From assembly GCA_937968035.1 (NCBI GenBank), contig CALBTS010000195.1:1-7217 (forward strand): 7,217 bases of DNA. The letters run 5' to 3'. This DNA comes from an uncultured Methanomethylovorans sp. GTDB lineage: Archaea > Halobacteriota > Methanosarcinia > Methanosarcinales > Methanosarcinaceae. A program made the translations under genes and the position numbers. The notes beneath the pieces were generated by a model that made no database searches, was not told where the DNA came from, and saw only the letters and a list, made by a program, of their open reading frames with translations. This document shows, piece by piece, positions 1 through 7,217 of this stretch. Position 1 is the first letter of the stretch. Every line of letters starts with the position of its first letter.

Positions 1-46
1 ACCACCGAGATCTACACTCTTTCCCTACACGACGCTCTTCCGATCT
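1..46 (+). other. Illumina P5/TruSeq adapter (artefact)
   Basis: These 46 bases match the known Illumina P5/TruSeq universal adapter, read inward and ending in the diagnostic GCTCTTCCGATCT. They are not biological. The reverse complement of bases 3-46 is repeated exactly at the right end, so the contig seems to carry a perfect 44-bp terminal inverted repeat, which is purely technical. Reading uvrB through this segment adds a false C-terminus and a false stop codon. Confidence 0.98.
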
Positions 47-699
47 CCAAAGAATTCAACTCTCACAATATAATCTGTAAATAAAGGAAATAGCTCTACT
101 ACATCTCCTCTTGCCCTAAATGTTCCACTTTTAAAATCTGAATCATCACGCTCATACTGCATTGACACAAGTTTTCTTAAGAAATCGTCTCTATCGATCT
201 GTTCATTTTTTCTTATGAAAGTTCCCATTTCTTTATAGGTTTCAGGGGATCCAAGGCCGTAGATGCATGAAACACTTGCTACAATAATACAATCATTTCT
301 TGAAAGAAGGGATGCTGTTGCAGAGTGCCTCATTCTTGTTAATTCCTCATTTATAGAAACGTCTTTTTCAATATAAGTGTCAGTATGGGGCAAATACGCC
401 TCAGGTTGATAATAATCATAATAACTCACAAAATATTCAACAGCGTTATTTGGGAAAAATGCTTTGAATTCCGAGTAAAGTTGAGATGCTAAAGTTTTAT
501 TTGGAGATATCACAAGTGTTGGCTTCTTAAATTTCTCAATTATATTGGCTATTGTAAATGTTTTCCCCGAGCCTGTTACGCCAAGAAGGGTCTGATATTT
601 GTATCCTTTTTTTAGTCCATCATTTAACTGATTTATTGCATTTGGCTGGTCACCACTTGGCCTAAACTCAGAAAAAAGTTTGAATTCTCCCACATCCAA
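47..699 (-). CDS. uvrB: UvrB, excinuclease ABC subunit B (N-terminal third, cut by contig edge)
   Basis: UvrB is the cytoplasmic damage-verifying helicase-like subunit of UvrABC nucleotide excision repair. It receives damaged DNA from UvrA and recruits UvrC. About 217 native residues are present, against roughly 660 in the family. Visible family signatures are the N-terminal [11 protein letters not shown] (residues 12-22), the Walker A motif GVTGSGKT (40-47), [10 protein letters not shown] (69-78), the beta-hairpin region [12 protein letters not shown] (93-104) that clamps [14 protein letters not shown] (140-150), and the start of the UvrA-binding domain with [12 protein letters not shown]. 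The remaining helicase motifs and the UvrC-binding tail lie beyond the edge. The last native codon is Phe217; the following GDRKSVV and stop come from adapter. The start is TTG at 699 or GTG at 693, with no Shine-Dalgarno; either fits the family's short N-terminus. It is probably transcribed separately from the RHS locus upstream. Confidence 0.96.
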
Positions 700-710
700 A
701 AAGAAGTAAG

Positions 711-722
711 TTATTTTAAATA
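711..722 (-). promoter_or_regulatory. candidate archaeal TATA box for uvrB
   Basis: Read on the minus strand, this is TATTTAAAATAA preceded by an A-rich run that could act as a BRE. Its centre lies about 23 bases upstream of the in-frame GTG at 693, the distance expected for a leaderless archaeal transcript. The surrounding 701-760 is extremely AT-rich (8 G+C in 60, hand count), so a chance match is quite possible, and a second TATA-like string (AAATATATTC) lies at about 758-767. No bacterial -35/-10 pair or Shine-Dalgarno stands out. Confidence 0.35.
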
Positions 723-754
723 GTTTTTTAGTGTGAAATTTTATTTTATTATTT

Positions 755-931
755 TTAGAATATATTTTTTATCTTAATCACTTCTGTCTTTGAGAGTAGC
801 CGCATCATGTTGCTGTAGGTGTAGTTTGTCGTGATGGTGTCCTCTACCTGTTGGGTCCTGTTGCCCATGCTATCGTATGTGTAGTCGATGTCAAAGACTG
901 ACGTTTCCTCTTTCAACCTGTTCATGCGGTC
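755..931 (-). pseudogene. orphan RHS-core fragment (56-codon open frame)
   Basis: Bases 781-931 are a diverged copy of 3317-3467 inside the large RHS gene: 15 mismatches in 151 bases, with only 4 in the 122 bases 781-902. In the RHS frame it encodes MNRLKEETSVFDIDYTYDSM and then the same YD-repeat residues through LLSKTE, matching residues about 1219-1268 of the big protein. An ATG at 925 opens a 56-residue frame that leaves the homology after KTE, adds VIKIKNIF and stops at TAA (755-757). The fragment lacks both RHS ends and is most likely a remnant of a second RHS gene. It starts 4 bases after the PD40 stop, in a different frame, so reinitiation is possible; no clear ribosome binding site is present. 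Every nucleotide difference is synonymous except three adjacent codons (EET in place of TAV), so it came from a functional coding copy. Confidence 0.85.
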
Positions 932-2012
932 ATTTCTTTCTTCTGATGAAAAGAAATCCGGCTATTGCCAATAAGAGCATTCCAATTGCTATCCCACCGT
1001 AAAGATATATATTGAATGTCACTAGTTTTATTTCCGGTATTTTTTCTGGTCTGGGGCCAGACTGGAGAGATGGGTCAAGTTCGATTAAGGCGAGGCTATA
1101 TTTGGGGTAGTCCTGCCCTTCTACTGATTCCGCAATTATGAAGGCTATTTTTTTGCCATCAGGCGACCAAATTGGTCTTAAGAATGATTGATTTGCACTT
1201 CCAAATTCAAATAATCTAAGGATATTGCCATATTTGTCCAAAATTGCCAAGGTCTCGTGATTAGATTTCGATGTTGTGATAGAACATACAATTTTTTCTC
1301 CATCTGGGGACCATTTTGGATTGCTTGGGTATATAGAATTATCTGTATTTTGGCAATTTGTAAAATTTGTTATTTGTTTAGATTGTTTTTTATTAATATC
1401 GTAGGAGTACAAATTGAAGTTAACAGAATATGAATAATTACCCTCTTTTTTTTCTTCATATGAAATGTATAACAATTCATTGTTTATACTCCAATCTTCG
1501 ATGAAATTTATGAGTATATAATTTTTGATTGGATAATCCATGTTCCTTTCAATATCGTATAAGTAAACTCGATTTTTGAGTTCTAATGGTTTTTTTGTGT
1601 GTGCGATCCATCTTCCGTCTGGAGAAAACATCGGTGCGACAAAATCTATGGGTTTCACAGGTAAGGTTTGTAATATTTTACCTTCTTTGGATAAGAATAT
1701 TATTTTTTCAGAGTCCTCATAAGATGAAACTAAAAGCGTTCCATTCGTTAAATTTATATCCAGTAAAATATAATCTGTATTTTTTTCGCCTATTAAACTT
1801 AGATTTTTGTCAACTATATCTAACTTCCATAGGGCCCCTTTACCTTCTTCAATAGTATTGAAATATAATTCGTTACTTTTTGGCCCCCAATGTACGGAAA
1901 ATAGAGTATCTGAAGGAGAGTTAAATTCAAAAAAATAGTTTTCCTCACTTTCACAAATATCTATAAAAATTAATAAAAAAATCACTAGAAAAAATATAAA
2001 ATTGACTTTCAT
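930..2012 (-). CDS. secreted, membrane-anchored PD40/TolB-like beta-propeller protein
   Basis: The protein has 360 residues. A hydrophobic signal peptide (about residues 3-20) precedes an extracytoplasmic domain with PD40 (TolB/WD40-like) repeats: FSPDGRWIAHT (129), WSPDGEKIVCS (234), WSPDGKKIAFI (282), and weaker copies at HWGPKSNELYF (41) and DWSINNELLYI (173), suggesting about six blades. A transmembrane helix at about 335-356 followed by RRKK anchors it with the propeller outside. Six N-x-S/T sequons (N70, N87, N90, N192, N216, N274) fit a surface glycoprotein. No lipobox or catalytic motif is seen. The ATG lies 12 bases after the RHS stop behind GAGGA, so the two genes are almost certainly co-transcribed and perhaps translationally coupled. 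The gene is far more AT-rich than the RHS core. PD40 domains mostly bind proteins or peptides; a role as partner or immunity protein for the RHS tip is inferred from position only. The molecular function is unknown. Confidence 0.85.
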   Translation of the reverse strand: MKVNFIFFLVIFLLIFIDICESEENYFFEFNSPSDTLFSVHWGPKSNELYFNTIEEGKGALWKLDIVDKNLSLIGEKNTDYILLDINLTNGTLLVSSYEDSEKIIFLSKEGKILQTLPVKPIDFVAPMFSPDGRWIAHTKKPLELKNRVYLYDIERNMDYPIKNYILINFIEDWSINNELLYISYEEKKEGNYSYSVNFNLYSYDINKKQSKQITNFTNCQNTDNSIYPSNPKWSPDGEKIVCSITTSKSNHETLAILDKYGNILRLFEFGSANQSFLRPIWSPDGKKIAFIIAESVEGQDYPKYSLALIELDPSLQSGPRPEKIPEIKLVTFNIYLYGGIAIGMLLLAIAGFLFIRRKK

Positions 2013-2024
2013 ATGGCTTCCTCA
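2013..2024 (-). promoter_or_regulatory. RHS-PD40 intergenic gap with ribosome binding site
   Basis: The 12 bases between the RHS TAA and the PD40 ATG read TGAGGAAGCCAT on the minus strand. GAGGA (2019-2023) ends six bases before the ATG, a good Shine-Dalgarno position. There is no room for a promoter or terminator, so the PD40 gene depends on transcription from within or upstream of the RHS gene. The contrast with uvrB, which has no such site, suggests an internal operon gene versus a leaderless first gene. Confidence 0.75.
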
Positions 2025-5000
2025 TTAAATTTCAAATATATCCGAGACACCCTGGGCAGAAACATGAAAATCTCTACAAAATATCTTTATTAGAGCAGAT
2101 ATAGATGAGCCTTCGGAGTTGTGATCCCAATCTGGGGTTCTAACTTGATTATGACTTATATTTATTCTAAGCCCATAATCATAAATATTAGGATTGTAAT
2201 TAGGTACTTGTAAAGTTGTAGAATCTTTATATCCAGACGCTTTTGCTGTTCCTATTAGCTTCCATTCATTTACAAAAGAGCTTTCTCTAGAACGAATTAT
2301 GCTACTCGGTTGACTATCTCTTTGATAGATGGAGAAGATTATATTCATTGTAGCGCTAACAAGAGTTGACCTTGATTGGCCATTTATATCATCAACATGC
2401 GCAATATTGATGGACCAAGAAATGCTTAGACTATCAAATCCCTTTTCAATGTTAAACGACATCGATCCATGTATGTAATCATTATTTATATAAAAAGTGC
2501 CTGCTCCGGTTTCTTGATCGTATATTACTTTTCCGTTGATTTCATCTCCATACCCCCTATATGTATCAATTAATGCTGCTTCGAGATAACTATATCCGAC
2601 AGAATCATCAACAACTCCCCCAACTGCAGGGTAATATACCCATTCACCATTTGAACGAGTTTCAACAAAACCCAGGGGAATATTCGCCATGCCCGTCGGA
2701 TCAACGTACCTAAGCGGATTGTTCATGCAGTAGACGTAAGGGTTCTGGCTCTGCGAGCTAGTCATGCTTCCCTTTATCGGGTCTTCGCTAATAAATCTTC
2801 CGAGCGATGCGTCGTACCAGCGTGCGCCGAAGTAGTATAGCCCTATGTCGGCTTCGCTATACTGGCCTGTGAAGGCGTACTTCTCAGTACCTGTTGCGTT
2901 TGCATCTTCTCCAAAGGGCTTGTAGTCGCTCTCGAATGTCGGCTGACCTGATGAATCAGTCACAAGCCTTGTCGAGCCGAGGTGGTCGGAGTGGAAGTAC
3001 TTGACAGTTCCCCCGGTCTTCTTGGCGAGCCTCATGCCGTTTGCGTAGAGGTAGTCTGTTGACTCTGTTGAAGTTACCTCATAGATCACGTTTATGCCGG
3101 CGTAGATGTATGTAGTTGTGACGCCTGTGCCGCTGTTAAACGATCTCACCCTCCTTCCGTTGGGGTCGTAGGTGTAGCTGAATAGCAGATTTCCATCCTG
3201 CCTCACTTCTTTCAGCCTGTTGTCATAGTCCCAGACGTAGGTGTAAGAGCTATTGCCCTCTGTCTTTGATGTGAGATTCCCGTTCCTGTCGTATCCGAAT
3301 GTTGTGGATGTCCCGCCTTCTGTCTTTGAGAGTAGCCTCATCATGTTGCTGTAGGTGTAGTTTGTCGTGATGGTGTCCTCTACCTGCTGCGTCCTGTTGC
3401 CCATGCTGTCGTATGTGTAGTCGATGTCAAAGACTGACACGGCAGTTTTGAGTCTGTTCATGCGATCGTAGGTGAAGTCCCAGTCGTTTAGGCTTAGGAC
3501 GTTTCCCGCAGGATCGTAGTCGTAATTGAGTGTCAAAAGGCTACCTATAGCTATGTTTGTGGGCCTGTTCCTTGTGTCGTAGCTGTACGAAGTTGTGACG
3601 CCGTTCTGGTAGGATATCGAAGTTATCCTGCTGTTTAGATTGTAGTCAAAGCTTGCATAGCCTGTAAGCGCTGTGATCCTGTTGACGTCGTCATATGTGT
3701 AGCCGTAGCTACTTGTTGATGGGTATGTGATTTGCGTGATGTTTGATGCCGGGTCGTAAGCGTAGGATGTGCTGTAAGTTGAGCCGTTTACGTCCCAGCC
3801 TTCAGACGTGAGCCTGCCACGAGAATCGTAAGCATATGTTAGCTCGACACCTCCCCCTTCAGCAGATGTTAGAAGAGATCTCTTGTCGTAGGTGTATCCT
3901 GTGGTGCTTGAATCTGGATATGTCTTTGTTACAAGCCTTCCTAGGTCGTCGTATGCGAAGCTAATTGTATTTCCTTTCCTGTCTGTCGTGGAAGTGACAT
4001 AACCTGCATCGTTATAGACTATTGATGCGGCATTGCCATCCTTGAATGTAGTGGTCGTGAGCCTTCCGAGGTCATCGTAAGTGTATGTCTCATAGTATCC
4101 ATTGTAGTTATCCTTCCTCTTTAAATTTGAGAGGCCGTCGTACTGGTATGTGGTGTAGTATGTGCTTGTGCCGTCTGGTGATTCATCGACCCTTGTAAGC
4201 CTTCCAATGTTGTCGTAGTAGTACTTCTTCTTGAATCCGTTCTCGTTTTCAACTTCGATTGTGTTTGCTATGTCGTTATAGACTCTCGCCGAATCGTTTC
4301 CATCTGGATACTGGACCTGGGTCACCCTTCCAAGGGCGTCGTATGTGTAGTAGGTGTTTCTTCCAAGAGGATCTGTTGTCTGCTTCACGCTCCCAAGGTA
4401 GTTATAATAAGTGTATGAGGTCTGGTAGATGGAGCTGCTGTTGTATGTTTCAAGCCTCTTCTCCCTTCCAAGCCCATCATAGTAGCGCTTCACGTAGTTG
4501 TTGTTCTCGTCGTAGAGAGTCACCATGTTGTTGACATCGTCATAGACTGCGCTCTTTGTGTTTGAGCCGGGATACTCAACTTCGGTTATCCTTCCAAGGA
4601 TATCGTAGCGGTAGTAAGTTGTGTAGTTTTCACCGTCAGTCTGGCTTACTATTTCACCTGTAGAGGCATTGTAGTCGAATGTTGACTGTATTGTTTCTGC
4701 CCCAATAGTCACGTATGCCCTTGTGAGGTAGGCATGATTGAAGTCCGAGTCATACTCAAAGTAGGTGGTCTTGCTCAATGGGTCTGTGCTCGATTCAATG
4801 TTGCCCCAGTTGTCAAACGTGTTTGTCACGTAAATCCAGCCGGTATTGTGCTTGCTCTTTGACTGGAGCGGATTGCCTTTGGAGTCGTACTTATAGTAGC
4901 GCTCTATCTTTGTCCCGCTGTTGTCAAACGCGAGCCCGCAGATGAGGTTATGGATGTCGTCAGAAACTACTGAATTTTCCGTGTAGAAGCTGTTTGAAAA

Positions 5001-7173
5001 GCCTGTGACTGTTGAGCCTGAGATGTTTCTGAAGCTGTTCTCGTAGTTTGAGTTGACATAGGAAGTGTAGGTCTTGTTCTGGTATGGGTCCTCAAAGTAG
5101 ACCATGTTGCCCCAGTTGTCGTAGTTGTACTTTCTTGTAAAGGTGACAGTTGCTGTGTTTCCTCTGTATATGCTCTCCTGGGTGACCTCCTTGTTTGTGT
5201 TGTATGTATATGCCTCCTTGTAGAGCTGGACAGCACTTGCGTCCTTGACTGTCTTTGAGGTAGTTGTTCCATCGTCTGCAAAGACAAGAGTCGTTGTGCT
5301 CTTTGTGGTGCTGCTACCATCCTTTGTTGTTGTTACTTCTTGAGTCACCCTGTCATTTGAAACTGTATATGAGAACGCATTCTCTGCCGATAAATTGCCC
5401 GTGGATTCGTAGATCTTCTGGGACGAAACCCGGTAAACGTTTCCCTCGTAGTAATGGGTAAAGTAGGGTCCAAAGTATGCAATGTGGGGCTTTCCTCCCG
5501 AGTCAAGCGCTATAGAAGTTCCAGCGGCGGATCTTGAATCGATTGTTTTTATCACCCAACTGCTCCCCGATTTTTTTGCATATTTGATCAGATTGTTGCC
5601 CGAGTCATTATAGGCTATGTGTGGGTAGCCTGATGAATCGGCGACTATGTCAGGGTATGATCCTACATAATTTCCAGAGTTATCTACCACTGTTTCCTCG
5701 TACTTTGTGCCGTAGCTTGATTTGACATATCCCAGAGTGTACTTGCCCGATGTCCCCATATCGGAATAGGCAACGTGATTGTAGCCGTTTGAGTCTATGT
5801 CAAGAGATGTCCACCCACAGTAGTCAGCATCGTTGTGCACATAGTAAACGGAGCCGGCATACGATGTTGCCACGTAGGTAATCCTGTTGTAGCTCGCCTT
5901 GTAGTATGATATCCTGCCGTTGTTGCTGGAATCAAGGTCTATCGAAGGGTAGTAACCAGGGTGCCAGTTCCACTGGCCATCGTAAGTTGTGGCGCTCCAG
6001 TAGCCGCCACTTTTGGTAGTTTTGTAAACGTACATTGGATATGAGGATATGCCTGATGTTGAAAATCCTATGTGAGGGTTGTTGTTTGTGTCAAGCTTTA
6101 GGGACAGCCCAAAGTAGCCGTCGTAACTGCTCTGCGCAGGGACAGTTTCAACTGACCATGACGTTCCGTTATAGTAAGCATACTTTATTCTTCTGTTAGT
6201 AGCATCGTAATATGCGATATGCGGCCTGTTGTTTGAGTCAACGTCAATCGAGCAGTAGTAGCCAACATCCCCAGTTGAGTCGACCGTCGTCTTCTCCCAC
6301 TTTGTGCCGGTCCATTTTGCGTAAATTAGGTCAAAGTTTGTAGAATCATAATATGCGATGTGTGGATTGTTGTTTGAATCGAGATCCATCGAGGGGTAGG
6401 CCCCGTTTGTGGTGCCTGCCTGGATTATTTCCCTTGCGCCTTCAGAGGTCTCGCCATAAGTATATTCGGTGTACCCGCCTGTGGGGTACTTTACCCTTGT
6501 TATGAGCCATGCCGAATTTGAATAAGAAGAATTGTACTCATACCTTGTTTCCCTTCCGAGAGGATCTGTTGCCTTTGTGAGTTTTCCGCCGTTATATGTA
6601 TAGCTGACAGTCCTATCGGATAGCTCTATGGAAGAAACCTTGCCGTTTGTATAGGTGAAAACGGCCTCCCTTCCGAGTGTGTCAGTTATCTTTTCTATCA
6701 TGTTGCTTCCGTTGTAGGTGAAGATCAGATAGTTGCCGTTTGTGTCTTCAATTCTTGTGAGCTTCTTTGAGGTGTCAAACTGGTACTTTAGCCCGCTTGG
6801 TTTTGTCAGCGTATAAGTATTGTCCACATTCTTCTTCAGGGTGAAATGAACGCCACTCTTGTGGTACTCAAACGTTGTCCCGCTCCACTCGATTAAGAAT
6901 TGTTGCCCTCCTTCAAGGTAGAGGTACCTCTCACCAATCCAGGGGTAGTCAAGCCTAGTCGAGTTTCCAAAGTTTGTTGCTGTGTAAGCATCATCAAGCA
7001 CCTTGCCGTTTGCCAATACAAGAGGAGTCTGGTAAATTCTCGTGATGACAAGGTCAAGGCCTCTTGCAGGAAGCGCAAAATCTGTTGAGGACAATATGAG
7101 CTGGCCTGTCTTTGGATTCACGTATTCAGAGTTGTTCTTGAAGTACTGGCCATAAGGCTTTATACCGACCTGC
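2025..7173 (-). CDS. giant RHS/YD-repeat surface protein with variable C-terminal tip (N-terminus off contig)
   Basis: At least 1715 residues are present. The GTG at 7121 is an internal valine: the frame stays open to the adapter junction and reads QVGIKPYGQYFKNNSEYVNP, with the RHS N-terminal signature continuing as LPARGLDLVITR. Numbering from that GTG, the order is: N-terminal RHS domain and first YD repeats (1-230), an inserted seven-repeat propeller-like block (about 231-560), at least 20 YD repeats of the YTYDALGRVTQVQYPDG type (about 600-1330), the RHS core-associated domain (1357-1478) ending in NPLRYVDPTGM, and a 220-residue tip of unknown type. In RHS and Tc toxins the repeats form a hollow cocoon around the C-terminal effector, which is released by aspartate autoproteolysis near DPxGL. 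Possible equivalent aspartates here are D1447 (SEDPI) and D1474 (DPTGM). The export signal lies beyond the edge. The protein is likely a cell-surface or secreted polymorphic effector; a purely adhesive or structural role is possible. Confidence 0.93.
2028..2687 (-). other. RHS C-terminal variable tip (putative effector, unrecognised)
   Basis: This encodes residues 1479-1698, immediately after DPTGM, where RHS proteins carry their variable effector. I recognise no nuclease, deaminase, ADP-ribosyltransferase or peptidase motif. The sequence looks beta-rich, has one cysteine (in IFCRDF) and a charged patch QVRTPDWDHNSEGS. A 60-base sample (2221-2280) has 21 G+C, against 30 in a core sample (4321-4380), so the tip has different base use from the core. 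That jump marks the classic RHS core/tip recombination boundary. A non-toxic surface domain is equally compatible with what can be seen. Confidence 0.7.
2688..3053 (-). other. RHS repeat-associated core domain
   Basis: Residues 1357-1478 of the RHS protein match the conserved RHS core-associated domain. They include YFHSDHLGSTRLVTD, YKPFGED, FTGQYSEADIGLYYFGARWY, DASLGRFISEDPI and NPYVYCMNNPLRYVDPTGM. In characterised homologues this segment seals the cocoon and holds the aspartyl self-cleavage site. The usual Leu of DPxGL is Met here, which also happens to be an ATG at 2690. Confidence 0.9.
3317..3467 (-). repeat. intact partner of the orphan RHS fragment
   Basis: This part of the RHS core (residues about 1219-1268, YD repeats around YTYDSMGNRTQQ) is duplicated in the same orientation at 781-931, a constant offset of 2536 bases with no gaps. 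Identity is 136/151 by eye. A direct repeat of this kind could support recombination that deletes the whole RHS tip and PD40 gene, leaving a shortened core. Confidence 0.9.
5442..6431 (-). repeat. seven-repeat propeller-like insertion within the RHS protein
   Basis: Seven repeats of 46-53 residues carry a core of the form S-I-D-x-D-S-N-N-x-P-H-I-A-Y-Y-D. They begin near residues 243 (MDLDSNNNPHIAYYD), 290 (IDVDSNNRPHIAYYD), 339 (LKLDTNNNPHIGF), 392 (IDLDSSNNGRISYY), 438 (LDIDSNGYNHVAYSD), 490 (IVADSSGYPHIAYND) and 535 (IALDSGGKPHIAYF). Seven such units suggest a closed seven-bladed, sialidase/BNR-like propeller. YD-type sequence resumes on both sides (GGYTEYTYG before, YRVSSQKIYES after), so it looks inserted into an ordinary RHS scaffold. 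The repeats are also visible in the DNA, for example around 6068, 6225 and 6364. Ligand binding or adhesion is inferred, and no catalytic residues are identified. Confidence 0.8.
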
Positions 7174-7217
7174 AGATCGGAAGAGCGTCGTGTAGGGAAA
7201 GAGTGTAGATCTCGGTG
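7174..7217 (-). other. Illumina P5/TruSeq adapter (artefact)
   Basis: The 44 bases beginning AGATCGGAAGAGC are the reverse complement of the same Illumina adapter found at the left end. The biological sequence stops at 7173, inside the RHS gene. The missing RHS N-terminus reflects the contig end and is not evidence of gene decay. Confidence 0.98.

Noticed and set aside
699..760. Factor-independent terminator between the RHS fragment and uvrB
   Set aside because: The stretch is simply AT-rich; I could find no GC stem followed by a U-run on the minus strand, only a short T5 near 700-704.
1586..1855. Plus-strand open frame of 89 codons opposite the PD40 gene
   Set aside because: It is an AT-rich antisense shadow with no ribosome binding site; the minus-strand protein has a clear signal peptide, PD40 motifs and anchor.
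1940..2012. Possible lipoprotein signal (Cys20 after IFID) in the PD40 protein
   Set aside because: The residues before Cys20 (IDI) do not fit a lipobox, and a C-terminal transmembrane anchor already explains attachment.
4259..4534. Plus-strand open frame of 91 codons rich in Cys, Ser and Arg
   Set aside because: It is antisense to the YD repeats. Its odd composition is what reverse-complemented YD-repeat codons give, and it has no homology I recognise.
3200..4700. Periodic short DNA repeats resembling a CRISPR or satellite array
   Set aside because: The period follows degenerate YD protein repeats in an open reading frame; there are no identical repeats separated by unique spacers.
4967..5320. 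Minus-strand open frame of 117 codons in another frame of the RHS gene
   Set aside because: Low-complexity Gln/Thr/Arg product that overlaps well-supported RHS coding sequence in a different frame.
3..7217. Perfect 44-bp terminal inverted repeats suggesting a transposon
   Set aside because: Both ends are Illumina adapter sequence; no transposase and no target-site duplication are present.

Overview
The window is a short-read assembly contig of 7217 bases with Illumina P5/TruSeq adapter left on both ends (1-46 and 7174-7217). Only 47-7173 is biological. Every recognised gene lies on the minus strand, so the biological order runs from high to low coordinates: a giant RHS/YD-repeat surface protein with its 5' end missing, then a membrane-anchored PD40 (TolB-like) propeller protein, then a severed piece of a second RHS core, then the start of uvrB, which runs off the left edge.

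The host is probably an uncultured archaeon, possibly a methanogen-like lineage from a metagenome, but this is inference. In the stretches I read, arginine is mostly AGG/AGA. uvrB has no Shine-Dalgarno and has a TATA-like box about 23 bases upstream of a possible GTG start. The PD40 protein ends in a transmembrane helix plus RRKK and carries six N-glycosylation sequons. A bacterial host is not excluded, because uvrB and RHS genes are both widespread in bacteria.

The locus looks like a polymorphic RHS system. In hand-counted 60-base samples, the RHS core is about 50% G+C, the C-terminal tip after the DPTGM motif about 35%, the PD40 gene as low as 23%, uvrB about 38%, and the orphan RHS fragment 52%. 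A GC-rich core with an AT-rich, unrecognised 220-residue tip is the usual RHS architecture. The PD40 gene starts 12 bases after the RHS stop, behind a good ribosome binding site, where an immunity or partner gene would be expected. Right after the PD40 stop lies a 151-bp copy of an internal RHS segment, a sign of past recombination or gene displacement.

The RHS protein also has an unusual seven-repeat, propeller-like block of about 330 residues inserted between its N-terminal and main YD repeats. uvrB is probably an unrelated housekeeping neighbour with its own promoter.
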